DNA of 8,539 bases from positions 1,213 to 9,751 of the forward strand of contig DJPC01000132.1 of NCBI GenBank assembly GCA_002439665.1. The letters run 5' to 3'. Each line of letters opens with the position of its first letter. Within the stretch, counting starts at the first letter, position 1. Origin of the DNA: Dialister sp. UBA6422 (GTDB lineage: Bacteria > Bacillota > Negativicutes > Veillonellales > Dialisteraceae). Of this stretch, positions 1 to 5,443 are shown in pieces. The position numbers were made by a program, and so were the translations under genes. Under the pieces are notes generated by a model. The model had not been told where the DNA came from, ran no database searches, and saw only the letters and a program-made list of their open reading frames with translations.

Positions 1-578
1 TGTTCAACCAGAAGAACAGTAGTCCCCATTTTATTGATATCTTTGACAACGTCAAAGATCTGCTGTACTACCAAAGGAGCCAGCCCCATAGATGGTTCAT
101 CAAGAAGCATAACTTCTGGTCTTGCCATCATGGCACGACCAATAGCCAGCATCTGCTGTTCACCACCAGACAGGGTACCAGCAAATTGGCTCTGTCTCTC
201 AAAAAGTCTAGGGAATCTTTCAAAGACCTTAGACATATCTTCACTGATACCAGCCGTATCTTTTCTGTGATACGCACCCAGTTCCAAATTCTCACGGACA
301 GACATGCCTTGCAGAATCTGACGACCTTCTGGTACCAATACCACACCATGATTGACGATATCATAGGTTTTCTTTCCTACCAAAGATTCTCCTTTAAAAA
401 GAATATCTCCTGCGATAGGTTTCATAACCCCCATAATGGTTTTCATGGTGGTGGATTTGCCAGCCCCATTGGCACCGATCAAAGTAACAATTTTTCCTTC
501 AGGCACGGAAAGGTTGATGCCCTTTAAAGCTTTAATGTTGCCATAAGCAGCTTCTACATTTTTCAGTTCAAGAATCAT
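1..578 (-). CDS. livF: Branched-chain amino acid ABC transporter, ATP-binding protein LivF (3' end cut by window)
   Basis: This is the second cytoplasmic ATPase of a LivHMGF-type importer for leucine, isoleucine and valine; it hydrolyses ATP to drive uptake through LivH/LivM. The frame gives 192 complete codons and then leaves the window. Visible motifs are Walker A GANGAGKST (residues 35-43), the LivF-typical LVPEGRQ stretch around 81-87, the ABC signature LSGGEQQ (136-142), Walker B VMLLDEP (156-162), and the start of the H-loop region (VLLVEQ/H at the edge). LivF proteins are usually about 235 residues, so roughly 40 are missing. The ATG at 578-576 shares one base with the livG stop (TGATG) and is preceded by GGAAGGAGG, which points to translational coupling. 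Family assignment is firm; exact substrate preference within the HAAT family is inferred. Confidence 0.95.
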   Translation of the reverse strand, partial: MILELKNVEAAYGNIKALKGINLSVPEGKIVTLIGANGAGKSTTMKTIMGVMKPIAGDILFKGESLVGKKTYDIVNHGVVLVPEGRQILQGMSVRENLELGAYHRKDTAGISEDMSKVFERFPRLFERQSQFAGTLSGGEQQMLAIGRAMMARPEVMLLDEPSMGLAPLVVQQIFDVVKDINKMGTTVLLVE

Positions 579-1342
579 CAGGCTTCCTCCTTCCCTAAGT
601 AAGCTTCAATAACCTGCGGGTTGTTCTGTACCTCATCTGGTACGCCTTCTGCCAATTTTTTACCAAAGTTGACGACCATGACACGGTCACAAAGGCTCAT
701 AACCAAGTGCATATCGTGTTCAATCAAGATGATAGTAATGCCGAATTTTTCACGAATACCACGAATCAGTTCTGTCAGTGCTGCTGTTTCAGAGTCATTC
801 ATACCAGCGGCTGGTTCATCAAGAAGAATAAGCTGCGGCTGTGTAGCCATGGCTCTTGCAATTTCCAATTTTCTCTGTTTCCCATAAGGAAGTTCTGTTG
901 CTAGACGATCCGCATCCTTTTCAAGGCCAACGAATTTGAGAAGAGTCATAGCTTCTTCCCGCGCTTCTGCTTCTTCCTTCTTCTGTGCTGCGGTATGAAA
1001 TACACTAGCCAGGAATCCAGATTTCAAGCGGTCATGGTGACCTACCAAAATATTTTCCAGAACAGTCATGCCGGAAAAGAGGCGAATATTCTGGAATGTA
1101 CGGGAAATCCCTAAATTGATAATTTCGTAAGGTTTTTTCCCTTCGATAGAAGTGCCATTAAAAAGCACATCCCCTTCGGTCACCTGGTATACACCGGTGA
1201 TCAAATTGAAAATGGTGGTTTTACCAGCACCATTTGGCCCAATGACACCAAAAATTTCTCCTTTATCTACGTGGAAGGACATATTAGAAACAGCGGTCAA
1301 ACCACCAAACTGTTTCACTACATTTTTCATTTCCAGAAGCAT
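578..1342 (-). CDS. livG: Branched-chain amino acid ABC transporter, ATP-binding protein LivG
   Basis: This is the first ATPase of the importer, pairing with LivF under the LivH/LivM permeases. The 254 residues match the usual LivG length. Motifs are Walker A GPNGAGKTT (35-43), a Q-loop in SRTFQNIRLF (80-89), the LivG-type signature LPYGKQRKLEIARA (151-164) in place of the classic LSGGQ, Walker B LILLDEPAAG (171-180), and the H-loop IEHDM (207-211). The start is ATG at 1342-1340, overlapping the livM stop by one base (TAATG), with a near-perfect AAGGAGGT about 8 bases upstream inside the end of livM. The LivG-type signature and the PAAGMN stretch after Walker B separate it from LivF. Expression presumably follows the leader upstream of livH, since no internal promoter is evident. 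Confidence 0.96.
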   Translation of the reverse strand: MLLEMKNVVKQFGGLTAVSNMSFHVDKGEIFGVIGPNGAGKTTIFNLITGVYQVTEGDVLFNGTSIEGKKPYEIINLGISRTFQNIRLFSGMTVLENILVGHHDRLKSGFLASVFHTAAQKKEEAEAREEAMTLLKFVGLEKDADRLATELPYGKQRKLEIARAMATQPQLILLDEPAAGMNDSETAALTELIRGIREKFGITIILIEHDMHLVMSLCDRVMVVNFGKKLAEGVPDEVQNNPQVIEAYLGKEEA

Positions 1343-2301
1343 TAGTTTTTACCTCCTTCTACGGCTTTTTCTTTCTTTCCAAATTTCTTGGAAAGCCATT
1401 TCATTGCATCATAGGAGAGGATGCCATCTGGACGGAAAGCCATGAGGGCAACCAGCATGACACCGTAGATGATATCTCTGTATTCAGCCAAGGAACGGAG
1501 AGATTCTGGTACAATGGTCAAAATAGTTGCGCCAAGAACAGAACCCCAAAGAACATTGCTACCACCAAAGACAGTATAAAGAAGGATATCTACGACTTTA
1601 TGCCAGGAGAAATCAGTCGGGCTGATGAAGAAAGTAGCATGAGCGTAAAGAGCACCAGCTACCCCTGCAAAGAAAGCAGAGAAAAGGAATGCCATCATTT
1701 TATAATGAACTACATTGATGCCTGTAAGGGATGCTGCATATTCATCAGCTTTGACAGCTGCCATAGCACGGCCGATACGAGAATGTTCCAGACGATACCA
1801 GAAAGAAACAATAAGTACAACTAAAATCAAAAGGACGATACACATCAAAAGCTGTCCGCCAGACTGGGAATCGATATCCAGTATATCCAAAAGTCCCATA
1901 TCACTAGCATAGTCAGAAAGCACACTGGCCATAGAAGGAATGCCAGAATAACCCAATGCACCATGGGTGATGTCCAAATTCAACGCAATAACACGAACCA
2001 CTTCGCCGAAGCCCAGTGTAGCAATCGCCAGGTACAACCCACGGAGACGAATGGTCGGTAAACCGATAATTAAAGCGACCACAGTAGCAGCCAGACCACC
2101 TAGCAGAATACCTACTGGCATAGGAAATCCGTATTCAGAGGTCAAAATAGCAGATGTATAAGCACCAAAACTCATGAGCCCTGCATTACCCAAGGAAAGA
2201 ATCCCTGTGCAAAGTGTCATATAAATGGTCATGGCCAAAATAATATTGATGCAAACAAAGGTCAGGACCTGCAGAAAATAACCGTTTAATAACTCTTCCA
2301 T
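1342..2301 (-). CDS. livM: Branched-chain amino acid ABC transporter, permease LivM
   Basis: This is an integral membrane subunit that forms the translocation path with LivH. Its 319 residues contain about eight to nine hydrophobic segments. The family hallmark GLYLAIATLGFGEVVRV lies at about 88-104. A cytoplasmic coupling loop similar to the EAA loop of ABC importers lies at about 174-197 (SRIGRAMAAVKADEYAAS), where it would contact LivG/LivF. The C-terminus is a short lysine-rich cytoplasmic tail (about 301-319). The ATG at 2301-2299 overlaps the livH stop by one base (TAATG) and is preceded by GAGAGGAGG. LivM and LivH are distant paralogues; the IATLGFGE block and the position after livH identify this one as LivM. 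Confidence 0.95.
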   Translation of the reverse strand: MEELLNGYFLQVLTFVCINIILAMTIYMTLCTGILSLGNAGLMSFGAYTSAILTSEYGFPMPVGILLGGLAATVVALIIGLPTIRLRGLYLAIATLGFGEVVRVIALNLDITHGALGYSGIPSMASVLSDYASDMGLLDILDIDSQSGGQLLMCIVLLILVVLIVSFWYRLEHSRIGRAMAAVKADEYAASLTGINVVHYKMMAFLFSAFFAGVAGALYAHATFFISPTDFSWHKVVDILLYTVFGGSNVLWGSVLGATILTIVPESLRSLAEYRDIIYGVMLVALMAFRPDGILSYDAMKWLSKKFGKKEKAVEGGKN

Positions 2302-3182
2302 TACGGTCTGCCTCCTCTCCCGGCCTTAGAGAATAAGCCTTCAGGACGAATAAATAGAATCAAAATGATAATGCCAAATGCCACTGCATCACGATAAGAA
2401 GAACTACCATAAGCTACAGAGAATACTTCTGCAATGCCCAGGATAAACCCACCAGCCATAGCACCTTCTACATTACCAAGACCACCCATAATGAGGACAG
2501 CAAGCCCCTTAAGGCCCATAGCAGTACCCATAGTTGGTTCAATAGCATTGAAAGAAAGGCCGATTAGAACACCAGCAGCAGCACCCAAAGCAGAAGCAAG
2601 CATAACAGTAAAAGTAATAATACGACCTGTATTAATACCTAAAAGGCCCGCTGTTTCTGCATTTTCAGAAGTAGCTCGTACTGCTTTACCAATTTTAGTC
2701 TTATTAAGCATAATGGTGAGGAGCACCATCAATACCACTGCAGTACCTAAACTGATGATCTGAATACCAGAAATTTTAAATGCCCCGAAATCCATCAGTT
2801 CTGTTCCGAAAGAAGTAGGGAAAGAACGGGTCTGTGGACCCCAAATCATAAGTGCTACACTTTCAAGGAAAGTAGACACACCAATGGTAGAAATCAGTGG
2901 AGCTAGATGAGTAACTTTACGACGACGAAGTGGACGCAAAGCGAAAATTTCCAATCCATACCCTAAAACGGCACCACCGATCATAGCACCAATTAATGCT
3001 GGGAAAATACCAAAGCCAGCTTCCGTGACCAGAAGCAGCCCGATGTAAGCGCCTACCATAAAGATGCCGCCGTGTGCCATGTTAACGATATTTAATACGC
3101 CGAATACCAGCGTATAACCGATGGCGATGACCGCATAGGCGCTTCCCAGCGTTAAACCGTTGACAAGCTGTTGAAAAAACAC
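2301..3182 (-). CDS. livH: Branched-chain amino acid ABC transporter, permease LivH (GTG start preferred)
   Basis: This is the first gene of the transporter operon and the membrane partner of LivM. The N-terminal hallmark (GLTLGSAYAVIAIGYTLVFG, then NIVNMAHGGIFMVGAY) is typical of LivH, and a cytoplasmic EAA-like loop lies at about 164-185 (KIGKAVRATSENAETAGLLGI). About eight hydrophobic segments are visible. The frame stays open to a TTG at 3191-3189, but GGAG (3196-3193) would then sit only one base from the start. The GTG at 3182-3180 has about 10 bases of spacing and gives 293 residues, so I prefer it; the TTG would give 296. The gene lies downstream of a long T-box leader. No binding-protein gene is present between the leader and livH, unlike many liv operons. 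Confidence 0.94.
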   Translation of the reverse strand: MFFQQLVNGLTLGSAYAVIAIGYTLVFGVLNIVNMAHGGIFMVGAYIGLLLVTEAGFGIFPALIGAMIGGAVLGYGLEIFALRPLRRRKVTHLAPLISTIGVSTFLESVALMIWGPQTRSFPTSFGTELMDFGAFKISGIQIISLGTAVVLMVLLTIMLNKTKIGKAVRATSENAETAGLLGINTGRIITFTVMLASALGAAAGVLIGLSFNAIEPTMGTAMGLKGLAVLIMGGLGNVEGAMAGGFILGIAEVFSVAYGSSSYRDAVAFGIIILILFIRPEGLFSKAGRGGRP

Positions 3183-3192
3183 GATCTTCAAT

Positions 3193-3200
3193 CTCCTTTC
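3193..3200 (-). promoter_or_regulatory. Ribosome binding site that decides the livH start
   Basis: The minus strand reads GAAAGGAG here. It is one base from a TTG at 3191 but ten bases from a GTG at 3182, so it favours GTG as the livH initiation codon. It directly abuts the palindrome at 3200-3225. Confidence 0.7.
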
Positions 3201-3225
3201 AAAAAAAGAAACGTTTCCTTTTTTG
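3200..3225. promoter_or_regulatory. 26-bp near-perfect palindrome just upstream of the livH ribosome binding site
   Basis: The centre is a perfect GAAACGTTTC (3208-3217), extended by an A-run and a T-run and closed by C/G, with a single mismatched pair (3207/3218). Its CG centre resembles LacI/CcpA-type operators, but it matches the cre consensus only in the core. In RNA it could instead form an A-U hairpin ending in a U run, placed to affect access to the ribosome binding site or to act as a weak third terminator. The symmetry is directly visible; its role is unknown. Confidence 0.5.
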
Positions 3226-3281
3226 TTAGTTGTTAGTTATTGGTTACTAAAAACTATCGACCAACAACAAACAACCAACAA
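3223..3281 (-). repeat. Long imperfect inverted repeat in the livH leader (22-bp stem, 15-nt loop)
   Basis: The arms 3223-3244 and 3260-3281 consist of GTT/AAC-rich repetitive sequence. Folded as minus-strand RNA, the 22 positions give 19 Watson-Crick pairs, two G-U wobbles and one U-U mismatch, with a loop at 3245-3259. The element lies between the last T-box terminator and livH and has no U tract directly after it, so it is not an obvious terminator. It may be an RNA-stabilising hairpin or a member of a dispersed intergenic repeat family. The fold was derived by eye. Confidence 0.55.
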
Positions 3282-3301
3282 CCATTGATTCAGAACGAGT
3301 A

Positions 3302-3346
3302 ACAAAAACGCCCCTGCTGCAATCTGGCGTCATTGCAGCAGGGGCG
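3302..3346 (-). terminator. T-box intrinsic terminator 2
   Basis: A perfect 15-bp G+C-rich stem (arms 3332-3346 and 3309-3323) with an 8-nt loop is followed on the minus strand by TTTTTG. Its first arm contains the CGCCCCT that also pairs with the T-box motif, so terminator and antiterminator are mutually exclusive. It is the last switch before livH. Confidence 0.92.
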
Positions 3347-3418
3347 AAATGGTCCGCGGTACCACCCTGGTTTTATCACTTAACGAGCTACTATTTCTAA
3401 TGAAAGTGGAATACCATA
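3302..3418 (-). promoter_or_regulatory. Second T-box antiterminator/terminator module, without its own adjacent Stem I
   Basis: The T-box sequence AGGGTGGTACCGCG lies at 3368-3355. In the antiterminator, AGGG and GCG pair with the CGCCCCT that forms the 5' arm of the terminator, leaving the UGGUACC bulge that receives the tRNA acceptor end. UGGU fits tRNAs with discriminator A, as in tRNA-Leu and tRNA-Ile. The alternative is the terminator at 3302-3346. The stretch before it (about 3419-3369) is too short for a Stem I and shows no specifier or distal loop. It does contain a possible Stem III (CACTT paired with AAGTG). It may therefore be the antiterminator of the upstream Leu Stem I. Confidence 0.85.
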
Positions 3419-3419
3419 T

Positions 3420-3455
3420 AAAAACGCCCCTATTTCCTCTTCGGAAATAGGGGCG
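3420..3455 (-). terminator. T-box intrinsic terminator 1
   Basis: A perfect 13-bp stem (arms 3443-3455 and 3425-3437) with a 5-nt loop is followed by TTTTT on the minus strand. The first arm, CGCCCCTATTTCC, shares CGCCCCTA with the antiterminator pairing of the T-box motif at 3474-3461. Confidence 0.92.
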
Positions 3456-3639
3456 ACATGCGCGGTACCACCCTACATTATACTCTAGGCTCTTATCCGT
3501 AACGTGGAGTAACGCCTACATTTACTACGTTCAATATAGGAGCTCACAGGTGATATTAAATCATGGAATGCACCGGCTTGCACCATCCGCCGGTTCTCTA
3601 GGCCATGGACCATCATTTACTTTGTCCCGTTCATCGCTT
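3420..3639 (-). promoter_or_regulatory. Ile-type T-box leader: Stem I with AUC specifier, Stem II, antiterminator/terminator 1
   Basis: Stem I runs from about 3630 to 3546 and is closed by ACGGG with CCTGT. Its distal hairpin (3593-3573) is a CCGGC/GCCGG stem with loop GGATGGTGCAA, the conserved T-box apical loop type. An AGTA loop-E element lies on the 5' side. The specifier loop reads TAAT-ATC-ACC, with ATC (Ile) at 3554-3552 followed by the conserved A. Stem II (3540-3515) also carries an AGTA turn. The T-box sequence AGGGTGGTACCGCG lies at 3474-3461; TAGGG and GCG pair with CGCCCCTA to form the antiterminator. An uncharged tRNA-Ile, reading AUC and docking its ACCA end on UGGU, should favour readthrough. 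Structure was derived by eye against known T-box architecture. Confidence 0.88.
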
Positions 3640-3802
3640 TTTATTGCCTGTAACGCTGGCTGCGTCAGAGACTACTTAATTCCCCTCTGAAACTCCCGGG
3701 TGAGCTGTTATTTGCTACCATACTGATTTACACCTACCATCAGCTCTCTGTGATATTCGCAAATGACGTATCCCGATCCTAGTCACTCGTTCTTTCGTTG
3801 TA
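3640..3802 (-). promoter_or_regulatory. Leu-type T-box Stem I/Stem II/IIA-B domain (CUC specifier) without its own adjacent antiterminator
   Basis: This is the 5' part of the leader. Stem I runs from about 3784 to 3691 (CGGG with CCCG, GACT with AGTT). Its distal hairpin at 3743-3723 is a CTGAT/ATCAG stem with loop GGTAGGTGTAA, preceded by AGAGAG. An ATTTGC/GCAAAT helix sits above the specifier loop, where AACAG-CTC-ACC places CTC (Leu) at 3704-3702 followed by A, aligned with the ATC-ACC of the second Stem I. Stem II is TCAGAG/CTCTGA (3690-3665) with an AGTA turn, and GCC...GGC at 3660-3646 fits Stem IIA/B. No AGGGTGG sequence or terminator follows before the next Stem I begins. Leu is the best reading; other registers in the loop (AGC, GCT) are possible. 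Confidence 0.8.
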
Positions 3803-3808
3803 AGTAAA

Positions 3809-3836
3809 ATTATACTACGTTATACATAAATGTCAA
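3809..3836 (-). promoter_or_regulatory. Sigma-A type promoter of the T-box/liv transcript
   Basis: The minus strand reads TTGACA (3836-3831), a 16-bp spacer, then TATAAT (3814-3809): both hexamers are full consensus with a slightly short spacer. Transcription should begin near 3802, a few bases before the first T-box Stem I, giving a leader of about 620 nt to livH. Such a strong promoter fits a system controlled afterwards by attenuation. Confidence 0.9.
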
Positions 3837-3865
3837 TAGATTTTTCTGAAAATTCTGAGACTAGT

Positions 3866-3887
3866 AAAAAAGATGGAGACGCTCCAT
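3866..3887 (-). terminator. Intrinsic terminator of the polA-coaE-slt cluster
   Basis: The minus strand forms ATGGAG-CGT-CTCCAT followed by CTTTTTT. An outer AAAGATG/CATCTTT pairing (3900-3894 with 3874-3868) could extend or compete with it. It lies about 85 bases after the stop of the 233-residue gene and just before the liv leader promoter, so it separates the two transcription units. Confidence 0.8.
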
Positions 3888-3972
3888 TGGTAGCATCTTT
3901 ATCTCCTTCTAACGCATAGTATGATGTAACATAGCGTCCGATAATCACTGGCATTTCATGTTATTTATAGGT

Positions 3973-4674
3973 TCAATCTGGTATGTTTGGATGATCATAT
4001 AAAGCCTGTAAATCTTTTTCCAGGTTCTTTTCAATTTCTGTTTCTAAATCTGAAATAGTCTTGGCATCATATTGATGAATAATTCCTGGAATTCCCTTAG
4101 CACGAAGTTCTCCATAATATTCATTGCGATACATATTGTAGAAAAATAAAATTCCTGTATCTTTTTCACGACATTCATAAGCAGCAATTACATAAGAGCC
4201 ATTGAGCCCTAAAAGGGGCCTAGATGGTTGAATAATCCGCTTATAATGTCCTAGCGTCTCAGGAAGCAGATCTTCATAGTTCCACACCATGAACCCCTTC
4301 CCTTTTACAAGCACAGAAACATTTTCACGATGAATCAATTCCTTTTCAATAGTGTTGGGTGTCAAAAGCGTAACATTTCGTTTAAATTCTTCAAAATCAC
4401 CGGTAATACATTCAATTTCCGTTAAAGTCATCATATGCAAATCCATTTTAATCATAAAATCAGAAGTTTCTTCATCGTATAAAGCACGAATTTGCCATCC
4501 ACTTTCTGGATCAATCCAGCCAAATGCATAATAAATACGTTCCATCTGTTCATCGATGCGCTGCAAATGATACGGACCAATATCTTGAGGAAGCTCATGC
4601 CCAATGTCCCAATCCATAAAAAGCTTCCGCCGCTCTTCTCTGGCTTTTTTCGTCTTATCATCTACTTCGGCCAT
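3973..4674 (-). CDS. Conserved-looking protein of unknown function, 233 residues
   Basis: I do not recognise this family. The protein begins with a charged stretch (residues 3-18, rich in Lys, Arg and Glu), then aromatic and acidic mixed sequence (WDIGHELPQDIGPYHL near 22-37; AFGWIDPESGW near 51-61). It ends with a Glu/Lys-rich probable helix at about 206-225. No signal peptide, transmembrane segment, nucleotide-binding loop or cysteine cluster is visible, so it is probably cytoplasmic. ATG at 4674-4672 is preceded by AGAAGGGAT at good spacing. It lies 60 bases after the transglycosylase gene with no clear terminator between, so it is probably the last gene of the same operon. Balanced amino acid composition, a good ribosome binding site and a terminator after it support a real gene. 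Confidence 0.85.
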   Translation of the reverse strand: MAEVDDKTKKAREERRKLFMDWDIGHELPQDIGPYHLQRIDEQMERIYYAFGWIDPESGWQIRALYDEETSDFMIKMDLHMMTLTEIECITGDFEEFKRNVTLLTPNTIEKELIHRENVSVLVKGKGFMVWNYEDLLPETLGHYKRIIQPSRPLLGLNGSYVIAAYECREKDTGILFFYNMYRNEYYGELRAKGIPGIIHQYDAKTISDLETEIEKNLEKDLQALYDHPNIPD

Positions 4675-4734
4675 AGCTTTATCCCTTCTATTTTAAATAC
4701 ATATGATACACAGCGGGAGGTCTTACAATAAACC

Positions 4735-5325
4735 TTATTTATTTTCCGCTTCCAATCGATCTCTAGAAGCAACTACCATTTTTACAAACTCTCTAGTTTC
4801 AGGAAAAGGAATTTTATCCATATCAGAAAAATTAGATTTCCAATGGAACTCTTCAATCCAACTATCCACATTTCCTCGACCTGCATTATAAGCGGCTAGC
4901 GCTAGCACTTCATTGTTGTGATATTTGCGAAGCAAATAATCCAAGTACCAAGCACCTAGTGGAATATTTTCCTCAGGAGAGGCCAATGAATCTGCTGGTA
5001 ATCCACTTTCTTCAGAAATCCACTGAGCTGTATCTGGCATGAGCTGCATCATACCCACAGCCCCTACATGGGACACCGCTTTTTCATCAAATTTGCTTTC
5101 CGTTAAAATCACGGCTTCTAGTAAATAAGGAGAAATTTCTGCTTTTTCTGCGCTCTCTACAATGATATGAGATATGGTTTTATTAGGTCTTAAATAGACA
5201 GTATCGGATACAATATAAATCATGAGCCCACTCAAAATCCATACCAGTAAGGTAAATACCATAGCTCCTGTATTGCCGTAATGTCTATGTACTTCTCTTT
5301 TTCTTCGTTTTAAAGCGACCCTCAT
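4735..5325 (-). CDS. Membrane-anchored lytic transglycosylase, SLT (GH23-like) domain
   Basis: This enzyme is expected to cleave peptidoglycan between MurNAc and GlcNAc, forming a 1,6-anhydro end, outside the cytoplasmic membrane. The basic N-terminus (KRRKREVHRH, residues 6-15) precedes one hydrophobic segment (about 21-41), which suggests a signal anchor with the catalytic domain outside. SLT motifs are visible: catalytic Glu76 in ILTESKFD, the GxMQL motif as VGMMQLMPDTA (90-100), and AAYNAGRGNV (144-153). At 196 residues it is close to a minimal SLT domain with no LysM or other wall-binding domain. ATG at 5325-5323 has a strong AGGAGGTG just upstream. It lies 118 bases downstream of coaE, across a dyad that may attenuate or terminate. 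Confidence 0.92.
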   Translation of the reverse strand: MRVALKRRKREVHRHYGNTGAMVFTLLVWILSGLMIYIVSDTVYLRPNKTISHIIVESAEKAEISPYLLEAVILTESKFDEKAVSHVGAVGMMQLMPDTAQWISEESGLPADSLASPEENIPLGAWYLDYLLRKYHNNEVLALAAYNAGRGNVDSWIEEFHWKSNFSDMDKIPFPETREFVKMVVASRDRLEAENK

Positions 5326-5375
5326 GATTCACCTCCTAAAAACCATTTGACACGCGAAATTAGAAACCAGAAATA

Positions 5376-5416
5376 AAAATAGTGATCGAAATGCTAGCAT
5401 ATCGCACTGCTATTTT
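5376..5416. repeat. Imperfect dyad between coaE and the transglycosylase gene, possible weak bidirectional terminator
   Basis: AAAATA...GTG...CGA-A-ATGCTAGCAT-A-TCG...CAC...TATTTT forms an interrupted inverted repeat around the perfect 10-bp palindrome ATGCTAGCAT (5391-5400). Outer arms are AAAATA (5376-5381) and TATTTT (5411-5416), so either strand would end in a short U-rich run. Pairing is interrupted by small bulges and the tail is weak. It may be a partial terminator, an RNA-processing hairpin or a protein site. Confidence 0.4.
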
Positions 5417-5443
5417 CATTCCTACAGTCTCATTTCCCATTTT

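Noticed and set aside
3223..3285. The GTT/AAC repeats as a CRISPR or tRNA-like element
   Set aside because: There are no spaced identical repeats and no cloverleaf; it is a single imperfect hairpin of low-complexity sequence.
3640..3690. A hidden third antiterminator/terminator between the two Stem I domains
   Set aside because: I searched for AGGGTGG and for a hairpin with a U-tract on the minus strand and found only Stem II and Stem IIA/B-like elements.
3820..3954. A 44-codon minus-strand ORF (ATG at 3954) after the 233-residue gene
   Set aside because: It has no ribosome binding site, runs through the intrinsic terminator and into the -35 and -10 region of the liv leader promoter, and stops inside the promoter spacer. 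Its protein-like look is probably chance, though a decayed gene cannot be excluded.
5347..5375. TTGACA on the plus strand at 5347-5352 as an antisense promoter
   Set aside because: No convincing -10 hexamer lies at 16-18 bp and no plus-strand gene follows.
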